From Pseudonocardia sp. CNS-139 (lineage in GTDB: Bacteria; Actinomycetota; Actinomycetes; Mycobacteriales; Pseudonocardiaceae): a stretch of DNA of 43,832 bases. Below the pieces are notes generated by a model, which made no database searches, was not told the origin of the DNA, and saw only the letters and a list, made by a program, of their open reading frames with translations. The number at the start of each line of letters is the position of its first letter. Position 1 is the stretch's first letter. Both the position numbers and the translations under genes were made by a program. The stretch is from positions 1 to 43,832 of the forward strand of contig MKJX01000202.1 of the NCBI GenBank assembly GCA_001942415.1, given 5' to 3'. This document shows, in pieces, positions 28,167 to 38,514 of the stretch.

Positions 28167-28997
28167 TCAGGACTCCAGGTTCGTGAAGTGGGCGCGGATG
28201 CGGTGGTGCAGTTCGCGGGCCCGCTCGCTCTCGAGGACCTCCGGGGTGCGCGGCCGCGGCAGGTCGACGAGCAGGTCGCCGACCACGCGGCCGGGCCGCG
28301 GCGACATGACGACCACCCGGTCGGACAGCTGGACCGCCTCCGGGATCGAGTGCGTCACGAACACGACCGTCGACCGGTTCTGCGCCCAGATCCTCGTCAG
28401 CTCGTTCCCCATCTGCTCCCGGGTCATGGCGTCGAGCGCCCCGAACGGCTCGTCCATGAGCAGCACCTCCGGCTGCACGAGCAGCGCCCGGCAGATCGCG
28501 GCCCGCTGCTGCATGCCGCCGGAGAGCTCGTGGGGCAGCGAGTCGACGAACTGGCCGAGTCCCGCCGTCGTCAGCAGCCGAGCCGCGCGCTCGCGGAGCC
28601 GGTCGTCGACCTTTCCGCGCAGCCGGGCGGCGAGCAGCACGTTCTGCCGAACGGTCTTCCACGGCAGCAGGTTCGCCGCCTGGAACACCATGGCCGTTCG
28701 CGCACTCGGGCCGCGAACGGCCTCGCCGGCCACGGTGACGGCACCGGACGTCGGCCGCTCGAGGCCCGCGATCATGCGCAGCAGCGTCGTCTTTCCGCAT
28801 CCTGAGGGACCGACGACCGACGTGAACCGACCGACCTCGAACTGCAGGTTCGTCGTGTCGAGCGCGACGACCGGGGCGCCGGAACGCAGCGCCGGAAAGG
28901 TCTTCGACACCCCGGAGACCCGCACCGAGAACGACTCCCCGGCGGTTCCGGCCGGGACCGGGAGGTCGACCCGATCACCGTTCCGGACGCCGGTCAT
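28167..28997 (-). CDS. ABC transporter ATP-binding protein (SsuB/TauB type)
   Basis: Intact, 276 residues. Walker A GPSGCGKTTLLRM, Q-loop VFQAANLLPW, signature LSGGMQQRAAICRAL, Walker B LLMDEPFGALD and switch His in VTHSIPEAVQL are all present. The start is ATG 28997 with a modest GAAGG upstream; longer in-frame extensions to 29399 lack homology. First gene of the importer operon, divergent from the RibAB-like gene. Confidence 0.93.
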   Translation of the reverse strand: MTGVRNGDRVDLPVPAGTAGESFSVRVSGVSKTFPALRSGAPVVALDTTNLQFEVGRFTSVVGPSGCGKTTLLRMIAGLERPTSGAVTVAGEAVRGPSARTAMVFQAANLLPWKTVRQNVLLAARLRGKVDDRLRERAARLLTTAGLGQFVDSLPHELSGGMQQRAAICRALLVQPEVLLMDEPFGALDAMTREQMGNELTRIWAQNRSTVVFVTHSIPEAVQLSDRVVVMSPRPGRVVGDLLVDLPRPRTPEVLESERARELHHRIRAHFTNLES

Positions 28998-29431
28998 GCG
29001 TTCGCCTTCTCGATGACTGCGGCGTGGTCGAAGAATCCCGCGCATCGGCCGACCATCGGTGTCCTCCCTGCGGAGAGGTCGGCGCGAGAGTTCGTCGCCG
29101 ACTGCTCGCCGAATCGCCATTTGCCACCCGGGCCGCGGCGATTCCGGCCGGCGGCACAGGCGACGCGAATAGTGAACAGTCCGGCCGCCACCGGGGACAG
29201 GGAAACACTCACAACGTTCGGAACTGCCGCGTTGTGCGATCGGACAGCCGGAGCCGGCGGGCCCTGCGGTCCACACCGCGTACGACACCGCTGCGAGGGC
29301 CGAGCCGGTTCGGAAGAACGCACGATCGGTGTCGGCACAACGGTGTGGATGTGTCCATGTCGGTCCGGCACCCCCGGTCGTAGCGTGCGCAGTGTTCAAC
29401 CAGGCGCGGACGAACCGAGGATGGTGATCCG
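28998..29431. other. Divergent intergenic region, ABC importer / RibAB-like
   Basis: 434 bp with no gene I can support. It must hold the promoter of the ABC importer (minus) and that of the RibAB-like gene (plus). No shared 16-bp operator and no riboswitch-like stem set such as an RFN element is visible, so FMN control of the RibAB-like gene is not supported. Confidence 0.5.
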
Positions 29432-30542
29432 ATGCGGACAGGTGAGTGCGACGGCGGAACGCTCGCCGCCCTGGCCGCGGGCCAGGTGGTTGTCGTGCTC
29501 GGCTCGGGGCCGGGGCGCGACGAGGCCGTTCTGGTGCTCGCGGCCGAGCACGCCGACACCGCCACGGTGGCGTTCACCGTCCGGCACTCGTCCGGCCTGC
29601 TCTGCGTCGCGATGACCGCCGACCGCGCGAGCCGGCTGGAGATCCCGGCGATGACCGCCACGGCCGGCAGGCCGCCCCGCGCCGCGTTCACGGTGAGCGT
29701 CGACGCGCGACCGGGGTCCGGACCGGGATCTCCGCGGCGGACCGCGCACGCACCATCGGGCTGCTGGCCGCGCCGGACACCGCACCCACCGACCTGACAC
29801 GGCCCGGGCACGTCCTCGGCGTCGTGGCCGGCCCGGGAGGTGTCCTCGACCTGCCGGGTGCGGCCGAAGCGGCCCACGACCTGGTCCGGCTCTCCGGCGC
29901 GGCCCCGGTCGCCGCGTTCGCGACCCTGGTGAGCGACCGCGACCCGCGGCGCAACGCCGACCCGGGAGAGGCGGCCGAGTTCGCGGCGCGCCACGGCCTC
30001 CGCGCCGTGACCGTCGACGACCTCATCGCCCACCGGCGCGGCACCGAACAGGGCGTCCGGCGCGTCGCCGCGGCCGGTATGCCGCTGCCGCAGGGCACCT
30101 TCACCGCGCTCGGCTACCAGGATCTGCTGGGCTCCTGCGAGCACGTCGCCCTCGTGCTCGGCGATGTGCTCGACCCTCGCGCCGTCCTTCGCGTGCACCG
30201 GGAGTGCCTCTCCGGCGACGTGTTCGGCTCGCGGTCCTGCGAGTGCCGCCACCGGCTCGACCGGGCGCTGGACGCGGTCGCCGCCGCCGGGCACGGCGCG
30301 GTGCTGTACCTGCGTGCCGGCGCGGGCACGGTGCGGGAGCGCTCGGCCGGCCGGCAGCCGGCAGCAGAAGAGCCCGGCGGACCGCGCGTGTTCTACCGAT
30401 CCGTCGAACAGCCGGTCGACAGGCGATCGACGGGCTGGTGGCGGAGATCCTCCGCGATCTCGGCCTCGATCCCGGCCGTGCCGGCGGCCTGCTCGAGGAG
30501 CACGGCGCCCTCGACACCGCGTTGCGCCGGGTGGCCGAGTAG
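29432..30542 (+). CDS. RibAB-like protein with degenerate active sites (frameshifted)
   Basis: About 370 residues after repairs near 29709 and 30431. N-terminal half resembles DHBP synthase (AAFTVSVDARTGVRTGISAADRA, RPGHVLGVVAGPGGVLD, EFAARHGLRAVTVDDLIAHR); the second half GTP cyclohydrolase II (VALVLGDVL...RVHRECLSGDVFGSRSCECRHRLDRAL). But the DHBP synthase RExEGD loop is GRDEAVL, GHTEA is GAAEA (metal His lost) and the CELTND acid is absent. In the cyclohydrolase half the Zn Cys set C-x10-C-x-C remains, yet the GQEGRGIGL catalytic block is missing and the C-terminus is short. So it is unlikely to make riboflavin precursors by the normal reactions; a changed function or non-functional paralogue is possible. 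Confidence 0.78.
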
Positions 30543-30655
30543 CGCTCGCGCCCGGGGGAGGATCGCGCGCAGGGGAATCCGGGACGGCTCCGCCGGGCAC
30601 GAACCGGAGTCTCGCACCGGTGCCCGGAACGGCCCGTACGACTTCCCGATCTGCG

Positions 30656-30671
30656 ATAACCAGGCTGTTGA
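30656..30671 (+). promoter_or_regulatory. Shared 16-bp operator, site C1
   Basis: ATAACCAGGCTGTTGA. Its right half runs into the TTGACA -35 hexamer of the GMC promoter. Distance to C2 is 23 bp. Confidence 0.72.
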
Positions 30672-30696
30672 CACCTTGGTAACCAAATGGTTGAGT
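30668..30696 (+). promoter_or_regulatory. Candidate promoter of GMC oxidoreductase operon
   Basis: TTGACA (30668-30673), 17-bp spacer, TTGAGT (30691-30696). The arrangement matches the aldehyde dehydrogenase promoter base for base in spacing. Operator C2 covers the spacer and -10. Confidence 0.5.
30679..30694 (+). promoter_or_regulatory. Shared 16-bp operator, site C2
   Basis: GTAACCAAATGGTTGA, with a perfect AACC-N4-GGTT core, inside the candidate promoter of the GMC oxidoreductase operon. Confidence 0.8.
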
Positions 30697-30871
30697 TACC
30701 GCGCCTTCGGGTCGCTCCGGCGGATTCGGTCCGAAGCGCCGCCGGTTCGGGACCGGTGGCTCGGGGCTTTCGCCCGGCGTGACGGGCGGCAGCAGCGCAC
30801 ACCCCCGCCGACCGGCCCGACACCCGGGTGCCACCGACCGTTCGCCGACTGCCGCAACGGAGACCGAAAAA

Positions 30872-32397
30872 ATGGATGCAGGCAACGAAGAAGTTGACTA
30901 CGTCGTCATCGGCGCGGGTTCCGCCGGCGCGGCCGCGGCCTACCGGCTCTCGGCCGAGGCCGCCTCGGTGCTGCTGCTCGAAGCCGGTCCGGACGACCGG
31001 CGTCCCGCCGTCACCGAGGTCGGAAGCTGGCCGCAGCTGCTCGGCTCCGACCTCGACTGGGGCTACACCACGTCCCCGCAGCCGGGCACCGCGGACCGGG
31101 CGCACTACTGGGCCCGCGGGAAGGTCGTCGGTGGCACCAGCGCCATCAACGGGATGGTCTGGATGCGCGGCGCGTGGGACTACGACGGCTGGGCGGGCGC
31201 CGGATGCAAGGGCTGGGGCCACGAGGACGTCACGCGCAGCTTCCGCGAGTTCGAGGACTACCCCGGCGGTGACCAGCGGTTCCGCAGCTCGGGGGGACCG
31301 CTGTCGATCCGTGAGGTCACCGGCCTGCACCCGCTGACCGAGGCGTTCCTCGACGCATGCGCCCGGACCGGCCACCAGCGGGCGCCGGACTTCAACGGAG
31401 GCGACGCCCTGGGGTTCGGGATCCACCAGATCACCGGAAAGGACGGGGTGCGCCAGAGCTCCGCTGCGGCCTTCCTGCACCCGATCCTCGACCGGAGCAA
31501 CCTGACCGTGCGGCCCGGCGCGTTCGTGCACCGCCTGGTGCTCGACCCCGCGCGGCGGGTGACCGCCGTCGAGTACCGCCACGGCGGCGCGGTGCGCAGG
31601 GTCCGTGTGAGCCGGGAGGTCGTGCTCTCGGCAGGCGCCGTCGAGTCGCCCAAGCTGCTGATGCTCTCCGGGATCGGACCGGCCGAGCATCTGCGCGCGC
31701 ACGGCATCGACGTCCTGGTCGATGCGCCGGGCGTCGGGCAGAACCTGCACGACCACCTCGCGGTCAGCGTGTCCTACCGGGCCGCGCGGGACGTGCCGGC
31801 GCCCGGCAACACCGGCATCGAAGCCGGCCTCTTCTGCCGGAGCACCCTCGCCGATGACCGCTACGACCTCCAGTTCTCGTTCATCCACATGCCGACGGAC
31901 CCGCCCGGCGGGCTGGTCGAGGGCGGCGGGTTCACCTTGTTCGGTGGGCAGCTGCCCACCGAGAGCCGGGGATCCGTGACGCTGCGCAGCACCGACCCCG
32001 AGGCACACCCGGTGATCGACCCGAACTACCTCGCCGAGGACGCGGACGTCCGCCGGTTGCTCGACGCCGTCGACGTCGCCCGGGACCTCGCCTTCAGCCC
32101 GGCCTTCGACGGCTGGCGGGGCGCGGAGATCACCCCGACCGCGGAGCTGGGGACCGCCGCGGAGCGGCGCGCGTTCGTCGCCCGGACGGCCGGCACGTTC
32201 TTCCACCCGGTCGGCACCTGCCGCATGGGCACGGACGACGCCGCCGTCGTCGACCCCGCGCTGCGGGTGCACGGCGTCGAGAACCTGCGGGTCGCGACGC
32301 GTCGGTCATTCCCGACATCCCGTCGGCGAACCCGAACGCGGCGTCGACCCTCATCGGCTGGCGCGTCGCCGACTTCGTTCTCGCCGCTCAGCGCTGA
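30872..32397 (+). CDS. GMC-family FAD oxidoreductase (alcohol dehydrogenase type, frameshifted)
   Basis: About 508 residues with one base restored near 32295. FAD-binding YVVIGAGSAGAAAAYRL and LLLEAGP, GMC signature 1 ARGKVVGGTSAINGMVWMRG, signature 2 GAVESPKLLMLSGIGP, DAPGVGQNLHDHL, and the catalytic His in FFHPVGTCRMG; the repaired C-terminus reads VIPDIPSANPNAAST plus LIGWRVADFVLAAQR. Close in pattern to choline, aliphatic alcohol and polyethylene glycol dehydrogenases. ATG 30872 follows GGAGA. It starts an operon with an importer and cupin and probably oxidises an alcohol to an aldehyde for the 7868 aldehyde dehydrogenase, which shares its operator. Confidence 0.9.
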
Positions 32398-32430
32398 GCC
32401 TTCGGCACAACCCCCGAGAAAGGCAGACCA

Positions 32431-33571
32431 ATGAAGCTCACCCGCCGCGCTTTCTCCGTGCTGGCCGTCATCACCGCCTCGACGCTCGCGCTGACCGCGT
32501 GCGGCTCCCGCTCCCCCGACACCCCGGAACCCGGTCAGGCCCTCACGGTGTCGAGCGCCGAGTTGCAGCAGTCGGTGGACGGGCTGCTCGCCAACCCGAC
32601 CGCACTCGGGTTCGACGAGCCGCTCTCGCGCAGGCCGGAGCCCGGCAGGACGATCATCGGCCTGCTGACTCCGCTGGCCACCGCGCAGACCGAGAGCGCC
32701 GCGCAGGCCGAGGCGGCTCGGCTCCTCGGCTGGGACTACAAGACGATCAACCAGGGCACCGGGCCGCAGGACGCGCGAAGGCGCTGGACGCCGCTCTGGC
32801 CCTGCGCCCCGACGGCATCATCTACTACGGCACGCCCGTCGCCGCCGTCGCGAACGGCCTGGCGAAGGCGAAGGAACTGAACATCCCGATCGTCGCCACC
32901 GCCCAGGTCGACCCGCTCGCCCCGCCGATCATCGCCAACAACAGCAACAGCGGCCCACAGCTGGCGGACCTCGGCGAGGGCATGGCCGACTACGTCGCGC
33001 TCAAGGGTGGGAGCGCGGCGAAGGTCGCGCTGGTGACGCTGCCCGTCTACCCCGTGCTCGCCGCGTTCGGGGAAGCGTTCAAGAACCGGCTCGCCGCGGT
33101 CTGCCCGGGCTGCACCGTCGTCGAGACGCCGCAGCAGCTCACGGACATCGGAACCGTCACGCCACGTCGGTGGTCAGCACGCTGCGCCGGGACCCGGCCG
33201 TCAAGTGGGTCATGTTCGACTGCGCGTGCGCCGCGACCGGGGTGGTCACTGCGCTGCGCACCGCCGGCATCGACGGGGTGACCATCGGCGGGGAGGCGCC
33301 GCTGACCACGCAGATCCAGGAGATGAAGGGCGGGTCGCCGCAGGCGTGGGCGGCACTGTCGCTGCCGATCCTCGGCTTCGGCCTGATCGACGCCCTCGCC
33401 CGGCACTTCAACGGCGACTCGATGCAGCCGGTCCTCGACCAGCGGTTCCCCTGGCAGATCGTGACCAACGACAACGTGCACTCGGTCGTGCTCGACGGTG
33501 CGGACAACTACGTCGGTCTGGCGAGCTACGGGGATGCGTTCTCCGGCCTCTGGCACGTGGGCAGGGACTGA
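32431..33571 (+). CDS. Sugar-type ABC substrate-binding lipoprotein (frameshifted)
   Basis: About 380 residues after repairs near 32774 and 33160. Signal peptide and lipobox: MKLTRRAFSVLAVITASTLA ending LTAC (Cys ~24). The mature chain follows the Peripla_BP_4 (ribose/xylose-type) plan: TIIGLLTPLATAQTESAAQAEAA, LRPDGIIYYGTPVAAVANGLAKAKELNIPIVAT, VALVTLPVYPVLAAFGEAFK, DPAVKWVMFDCACAATGVVTALR, GVTIGGEAPLT. The gene is 33 bp after the GMC oxidoreductase with a GAAAGG site. With the ATPase and permease downstream it makes an RbsABC-like importer, perhaps for a non-sugar cyclic or polyol substrate. Confidence 0.88.
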
Positions 33572-33620
33572 CCGGCGGCAACCCGCCCTCCGGCGCTTTC
33601 GGTAACGAGGAAGGTCCGTG

Positions 33621-35186
33621 ATGAACGCAGTGCCCGGGACGAGCCCGCCGTCGCCGACGGGCGCGGTCCCCGCGCTCGAGATCATCGGGATGTCGAAGAC
33701 CTTCGGTGGCCAGCGCGCGCTGGCCGGCGTGGGCATGACGTTGCAGCCCGGCGAGGTGCACGGCCTGGTCGGGCAGAACGGCAGCGGGAAGTCGACGCTG
33801 ATCAAGGTTCTGGCCGGCTTCCACGCGCCCGACGCCGGCTGCGAGATCCGGGTCGGCGGGCAACCGCTGACGACGGGCTCGCAGCTGGCCGGCGACGCGC
33901 TCGGGCTGCGGTTCGTGCACCAGGACCTCGGCCTGGTCGAGACGCTCGACACGGTCGAGAACCTGGCGCTCGGCGCCGGATACGACACCGGCCGGTTCGG
34001 CCTCGTCCGGTGGAACCGGGCGCGGCGAGAGGCGCGGGAGGCCATCGACCGGCTCGGCTACGACTTCGACGTCACCCTGCCCGTGGCCCGCCTCCCGATG
34101 GGGGCGCGGACCGCCATCGCGATCGCCCGTGCCCTGCGCCGGCACCACGGCGAGCCGCGGGTGCTCGTGCTCGACGAGCCGACCGCCAACCAGCTGCCGC
34201 ACGAGTCGACGCTGCTGTTCGAGCTGGTCCGCCGCGTCGCGGACACCGGGGTCGCCGTCGTACTGGTGTCGCACCGGCTCGAAGAGGTGCTGGCCAACTG
34301 CTCGACCGTCACCGTGCTGCGGGACGGGGTCGTGGCGGCCGCGCGGCCGCTCGCGGGTCTCACCGAGACCGACCTCGTCGAGCTGATGATCGGCCAGCGG
34401 TTGACCGGCTACGACCAGCCGGCCCGGCGCACCCCCTTCACCGCGGACGGCAGCGGCCCGGTGCTGACGATGCACGGGGTGTCCACCAGGACGCTGCGGA
34501 GCCTGTCGCTCGACGTCCATCCCGGGGAGATCGTCGGCATCGCCGGCATCACGGGCTCGGGCCGCGAGGACGTCGCCTCCGCGGTCTTCGGCGGCCTCCC
34601 GCGCAGCGGGACGGTCAGGGTCGGAGCCGTCGAGATCGAACCGGAACGGCCCGACCGCGCCGCCGCCGCGGGGGTCGGGTTCGTCCCGGCCGACCGTCGG
34701 CTCACGGGGATGTTCCCCGCAGCGACCGTCGGCGAGAACGTCTCGGTCGCGAACTTCGCGGGGCTCACCAGGTGGTGGCTGATCCGCCGCAAGGCCGAGC
34801 GGGCCGACGTGCACCGGTGGCTCGACCGGCTGGACGTGCGACCGCGCGACCCCGACCGCGTCGTCGCGACGCTGTCCGGCGGCAACCAGCAGAAGATCGT
34901 CCTCGCCCGCTGGCTGCGCCTGCGGCCGCGGCTGCTGCTGCTGGACGAACCGACCCAGGGGGTCGACGTCGGGGCGAAGGCCGAGATCCACACGATGATC
35001 GACGCTGCCGCCCGGGAAGGGGCAGGAGTCCTGGTCGCCTCGACCGAGAGCGCGGAGCTGGCCCGGCTCTGCAACCGCGTCGTGGTGATCCGCAACGGCA
35101 TGCCGGTGGGTGTCCTGACCGGCGACGCCGTCACCGAGGACCGCATCACGGCCGCAACGCTCGCTGGTGCAGCAGAGCGGGTTTGA
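33621..35186 (+). CDS. Sugar-type ABC transporter ATPase (RbsA-like, two NBDs)
   Basis: Intact, 521 residues, two fused nucleotide-binding domains. NBD1: Walker A VGQNGSGKSTLIKVL, Walker B VLVLDEPTANQLP, but its signature is LPMGARTAIAIARAL instead of an LSVAQQQ-type motif. NBD2: degenerate Walker A AGITGSGREDV as usual in RbsA, signature LSGGNQQKIVLARWL and Walker B LLLLDEPTQGVDVGAKAEI are good. GAGGAAGG precedes the start; GTG 33618 is directly adjacent to ATG 33621. The operon continues to permease and cupin. Confidence 0.92.
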   Translation: MNAVPGTSPPSPTGAVPALEIIGMSKTFGGQRALAGVGMTLQPGEVHGLVGQNGSGKSTLIKVLAGFHAPDAGCEIRVGGQPLTTGSQLAGDALGLRFVHQDLGLVETLDTVENLALGAGYDTGRFGLVRWNRARREAREAIDRLGYDFDVTLPVARLPMGARTAIAIARALRRHHGEPRVLVLDEPTANQLPHESTLLFELVRRVADTGVAVVLVSHRLEEVLANCSTVTVLRDGVVAAARPLAGLTETDLVELMIGQRLTGYDQPARRTPFTADGSGPVLTMHGVSTRTLRSLSLDVHPGEIVGIAGITGSGREDVASAVFGGLPRSGTVRVGAVEIEPERPDRAAAAGVGFVPADRRLTGMFPAATVGENVSVANFAGLTRWWLIRRKAERADVHRWLDRLDVRPRDPDRVVATLSGGNQQKIVLARWLRLRPRLLLLDEPTQGVDVGAKAEIHTMIDAAAREGAGVLVASTESAELARLCNRVVVIRNGMPVGVLTGDAVTEDRITAATLAGAAERV

Positions 35187-35222
35187 CCGACAGAGTCGTA
35201 CGGCACCGCATTGGAGCAGCGC

Positions 35223-36265
35223 ATGGCAGACCAGACATCGGCCAGGACGGCCGTGGTCAACGAGAGTCCGTCGCCGTCCACCGCCGCACCCCCCGAACCC
35301 GGCAGACACCGGAACCGCTCGACCGCCGCCGTCCTCGGGCTCGACCGGTTCAGCGGCCTCTACGTGTGGGCGATCGTGATCGTGCTGTTCGCCGTGCTGG
35401 TACCGGACACGTTCTTCACGACCGACAACCTCAGGCTCGTCGCGAACCAGCAGGCGATCACCGTGATGCTGGCGCTCGCGCTGATCATCCCGCTCGCCGC
35501 GGGCGTGTTCGACCTGTCCTTCGCGGCGACCATGGGCATGGCCCTGATGCTGACCGCGTACCTGCAGAGCCAGGGCGTCGACGCGCTGCTGGCCGCGCTG
35601 GTGGCGGTGCTCCTCGGCACGGTGGTCGGGTCGCTGAACGGGCTGGTGATGACACGGCTGCACATCGACTCGTTCATCACGACGCTCGGGATGAGCAGCA
35701 TCCTCGCCGCCGGCACCTACTGGATCAGTGGCGGCTTCCCGATCCAGACCGGCATCTCGCCCGCCCTGATCGCGATCGGGACCACGCAGATCGGGGGGCT
35801 GTCGATCATCTTCTTCGTCATGGTCGCGCTCGCGATCGTGCTGTACGTGGTCATGGAGTACACCCCGGCCGCCGGTACCTCTTCGCCGTCGGCGGCAACC
35901 CGCTCGCGGCCAGGCTCGCGGGCCTGCGGGTCGACCGGATCGTGTTCTCGTCGATGGTGGCATCGGGAACGCTGTCCGCCTTCGCCGGCGTCATGCTGCT
36001 CGGGGAGCTCGGCGTCGCCTCGTACGACGTCGGGCCGCCCTACCTGCTGCCGGCGTTCTCGGCCGCGTTCCTCGGGGCCACCCAGATCCGCACCGGCCGG
36101 ATGAACGTCTGGGGCACCCTGATCGCCGTCTATCTGCTGGCCACCGGCGTCAACGGGCTGCAGCTCACCGGCGCGCCGGCCTACGTCAACAACCTGTTCC
36201 AGGGGATCGCGCTGATCGTCGCGGTCGCCCTCGCGGTGCGCACGGCCCGCCGGCGGATCACGTGA
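35223..36265 (+). CDS. Sugar-type ABC transporter permease (RbsC-like, frameshifted)
   Basis: About 347 residues with one base restored near 35869. Family pattern: LYVWAIVIVLFAVLVPDTFFT, LALALIIPLAAGVFDLSFAATMGMA, LNGLVMTRLHIDSFITTLGMSSI, GRYLFAVGGNPLAARLAGL-type EAA loop, and AFLGATQIRTGRMNVWGTLIAVYLLATGVNGLQL. About 8-10 hydrophobic segments. ATG 35223 has TTGGAG eight bases upstream. Partner of the preceding lipoprotein and ATPase. Confidence 0.9.
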
Positions 36266-36720
36266 GCGGGCCGGTGCCCGGCGCCGTCCCGGGCCGCCGT
36301 GTGGTCGTCGACGGCACGGACGTGACGGCCGAGCCGATGGAGCTGTCGATCGGGACGGCGGCGGCGCAGATCTTCGACGTCTGGGCGACCGGTGGCGCCG
36401 GGACCCCGGACGGCCCACCGGCCGGGGCGTGGTCGCTCGTGCCACCGGACGGTGGCACGGTGTGGCGCTTCGCGGCGTTCCTGCCCGGGCAGGTGGGCGA
36501 CGACCCGCGGGCCGGCATGCACGCCACCCCGACCGTCGACTACGGCCTGGTGCTCTCCGGCACCATCGCGCTCGTCCTCGCCGACGGCCGGGAGGTCCCG
36601 CTGCGAGCCGGCGACGCCTTCGTGCTGCGCGGTGCCCAGCACACCTGGGCGAACCACGGCGACACGACCTGCGTGATCTCGTTCGTGCTCGTCCATCATC
36701 CCGAGGCCGCCGAGGGCTGA
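36262..36720 (+). CDS. Cupin-domain protein
   Basis: Intact, 152 residues, start GTG overlapping the permease stop as GTGA. N-terminal GQVGDDPRAGMHATPTVDYGLVLSGTIALVLADGR and C-terminal LRAGDAFVLRGAQHTWANHGDTTCVISFVLVHHP form the two cupin motifs, with candidate metal His residues at MHATP, AQHTW and HH. This looks like the small actinobacterial cupins next to catabolic operons. A catalytic or a sensing role is possible; nothing fixes which. Confidence 0.85.
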   Translation: MSGPVPGAVPGRRVVVDGTDVTAEPMELSIGTAAAQIFDVWATGGAGTPDGPPAGAWSLVPPDGGTVWRFAAFLPGQVGDDPRAGMHATPTVDYGLVLSGTIALVLADGREVPLRAGDAFVLRGAQHTWANHGDTTCVISFVLVHHPEAAEG

Positions 36721-36753
36721 CGGGGAGCGAGCCCCTGCGGCCGCACCCCGCAA

Positions 36754-36794
36754 CCACGCCCGTCCGCGCCGCCGAGCAGCGCGGACGGGCGTGG
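36754..36794. terminator. Bidirectional hairpin terminator
   Basis: A perfect 16-bp stem: CCACGCCCGTCCGCGC (36754-36769) with GCGCGGACGGGCGTGG (36779-36794), 9-base loop. It separates the convergent cupin and acyl-CoA synthetase genes. Confidence 0.85.
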
Positions 36795-36846
36795 AGGTGT
36801 GACCGGGCGGGGCCCGCGATCGCTCACGGGCGTCCGGGGACGGCGC

Positions 36847-38514
36847 TCAGCCGTACCGCTCGCGCAGGACCCGCTTGAGCACCTTGCCGTAGGCGTTGCG
36901 CGGCAGCTCGTCCACCCAGACGACCCGCTTCGGCACCCGGTAGCCGGGCAGGCTCGCCCGGCACCCCGCGACGACGTCGGCGGCGGTGCGCTCGTCGGTG
37001 ACGACGCCGGGCGCCGGGACGACGACCGCGGTCACGGCCTCGCCCCAGAGCCGGTCCGGAAGCCCGACGACCGCGGCCTGCGCCACCTCCGGCAGCCGCA
37101 GGAGAACGTCCTCGACCTCGCGGGCGTAGACGTTCGACCCGCCGGTGACGATCATGTCCTTCGTGCGGTCGACGATGAAGAGGTAGCCGTCATCGGTCAG
37201 ATAGCCGACGTCGCCCGTGTGCAGCCAGCCGTCCGCCAGCGTCTCGGCGGTCGCGTCGGGACGGTTCCAGTAGCCCGTCATCGTCTGCGGTGCGCGCGCC
37301 AGGATCTCCCCCGGCCGTCCGGGTGGGGCGGGCGCCCCGTCGCGCCGGCGATGCACAGTGCGACGCCCGGAAGCACCTTCCCGGCGGACCGGACGAGCGG
37401 CGAGTCCGCATCGAGTGCGCGGACGTGGTCCTCCGCGTCGAGCACCGTGAAGAACATCGGCGACTCCATCTGCGCGAAGGACTGGATCATCCGGCCGCCG
37501 AAGCGACGCGTGCCCTCGCGGAGGGTGCCGGGGTCGATCGGCGAGCCGGCGTAGTAGATCCGGCGCAGCGAGGCCGGCGGTGCCCAGTCGGCGGGGAGGG
37601 CGTCCAGCAGCATCCGGACCATCGACGGGACGAGGAACATCCCGCTCACGCCGCGCCCGTCGATCAGCGAGACCGCACGCGCGGCGTCGTAGCTGCGGCA
37701 GAGCAGGTTGTGCCCGCCGCGGCGCAGCGTCGGCAGGAGGAGGAACCCCGCACCGTGGGTGAGCGGCGCGACGTGCAGGATCACCTCGTCCTCCCCGAAG
37801 CCCAGCACCTCCTCGGTGCGGCTCGCGACCCGTTCCCACGAGCGGTGGGAGAGCACCACCGCCTTCGCGCCCCGGTGGTACCGCTGGTGTACATGAGGCT
37901 CGCGGGAGCCTCCGCGGCGCAGTCGACCGGCGCGGCGAGCGGGACGCCCCGCGCGGCGAGGGCGGCGAGCCCGTCGCGATCGACGTCGACCACCTCCAGC
38001 CCGTCCACCTCGAGCAGCTCGGGCACCCGCCGGAGGAACTCGCCGGCCGTCACGAGCATGCGGCTGCCGGAGTCGGCGAGCATGTGCAGGTAGTCCTCCC
38101 GGACGAGCCTGACGTTGAGCGGAACCACGGCGAGCCCGGCGGCGACGGCCGCCAGATACGCCTCGACGTAGGCGAGCCCGTTGTGCAGCAGGAGCGCGAC
38201 GCGCTCCCCCGGCTGCAGGCCGGCGGTCCGCATGCCACCGGCGAGCGCCGCGACGCGGTCCCGCAGGCCGCCGTAGCTGAGCGCGTCCTCCCCGCCCGGG
38301 CGTCCAGGTCGGTGACGCACGGCCGGTACGGGACGCGGGCGGCCGCCTCCCACAGCACCTCGGCCGCCGTGGCGACCTGTGGCGACGCGACGGGAGGCGC
38401 TGCGGGAGAAGGCGCCGTCCGGGTCTGCTCGGTCGCCGTCACGTCCGGGTTGACGACGTCGGCAGCGGGATCTCCCGCACGAGGCTGAGGAGCGGAGGAC
38501 ATGTGGGGCTGCAT
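36847..38514 (-). CDS. AMP-forming acyl-CoA synthetase (frameshifted)
   Basis: About 556 residues after restoring three bases near 38298, 37870 and 37337. ANL family: P-loop YTSGTTGAAKAVVLSHRS, motif LTHGAGFLLLPTLRRGG, MIQSFAQMESP as the Y/T-GxTE-like segment, LHTGDVGYLTDDGYLFIVDRTKDMIVTGGSNVYAREVEDVL, and the catalytic Lys in PRNAYGKVLKRVL. The N-terminal 50 residues are Ala/Pro-rich and not conserved. ATG 38514 follows AGGAAGATCC. It ligates CoA to a carboxylic acid using ATP. It lies 165 bp after the second P450 gene, beyond a strong terminator. Confidence 0.9.

Larger units (their letters stand above)
30543..30871. other. Promoter region upstream of GMC oxidoreductase
   Basis: 329 bp between the RibAB-like and GMC genes. 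Holds operators C1 and C2 and the TTGACA-17-TTGAGT promoter, giving a leader of about 175 nt if transcription starts just downstream. No terminator hairpin with a clear stem is seen after the RibAB-like gene. Confidence 0.6.

Noticed and set aside
28998..29431. FMN riboswitch upstream of the RibAB-like gene
   Set aside because: No RFN-type conserved blocks such as AGGGTGAGATTCCC-like segments were seen.
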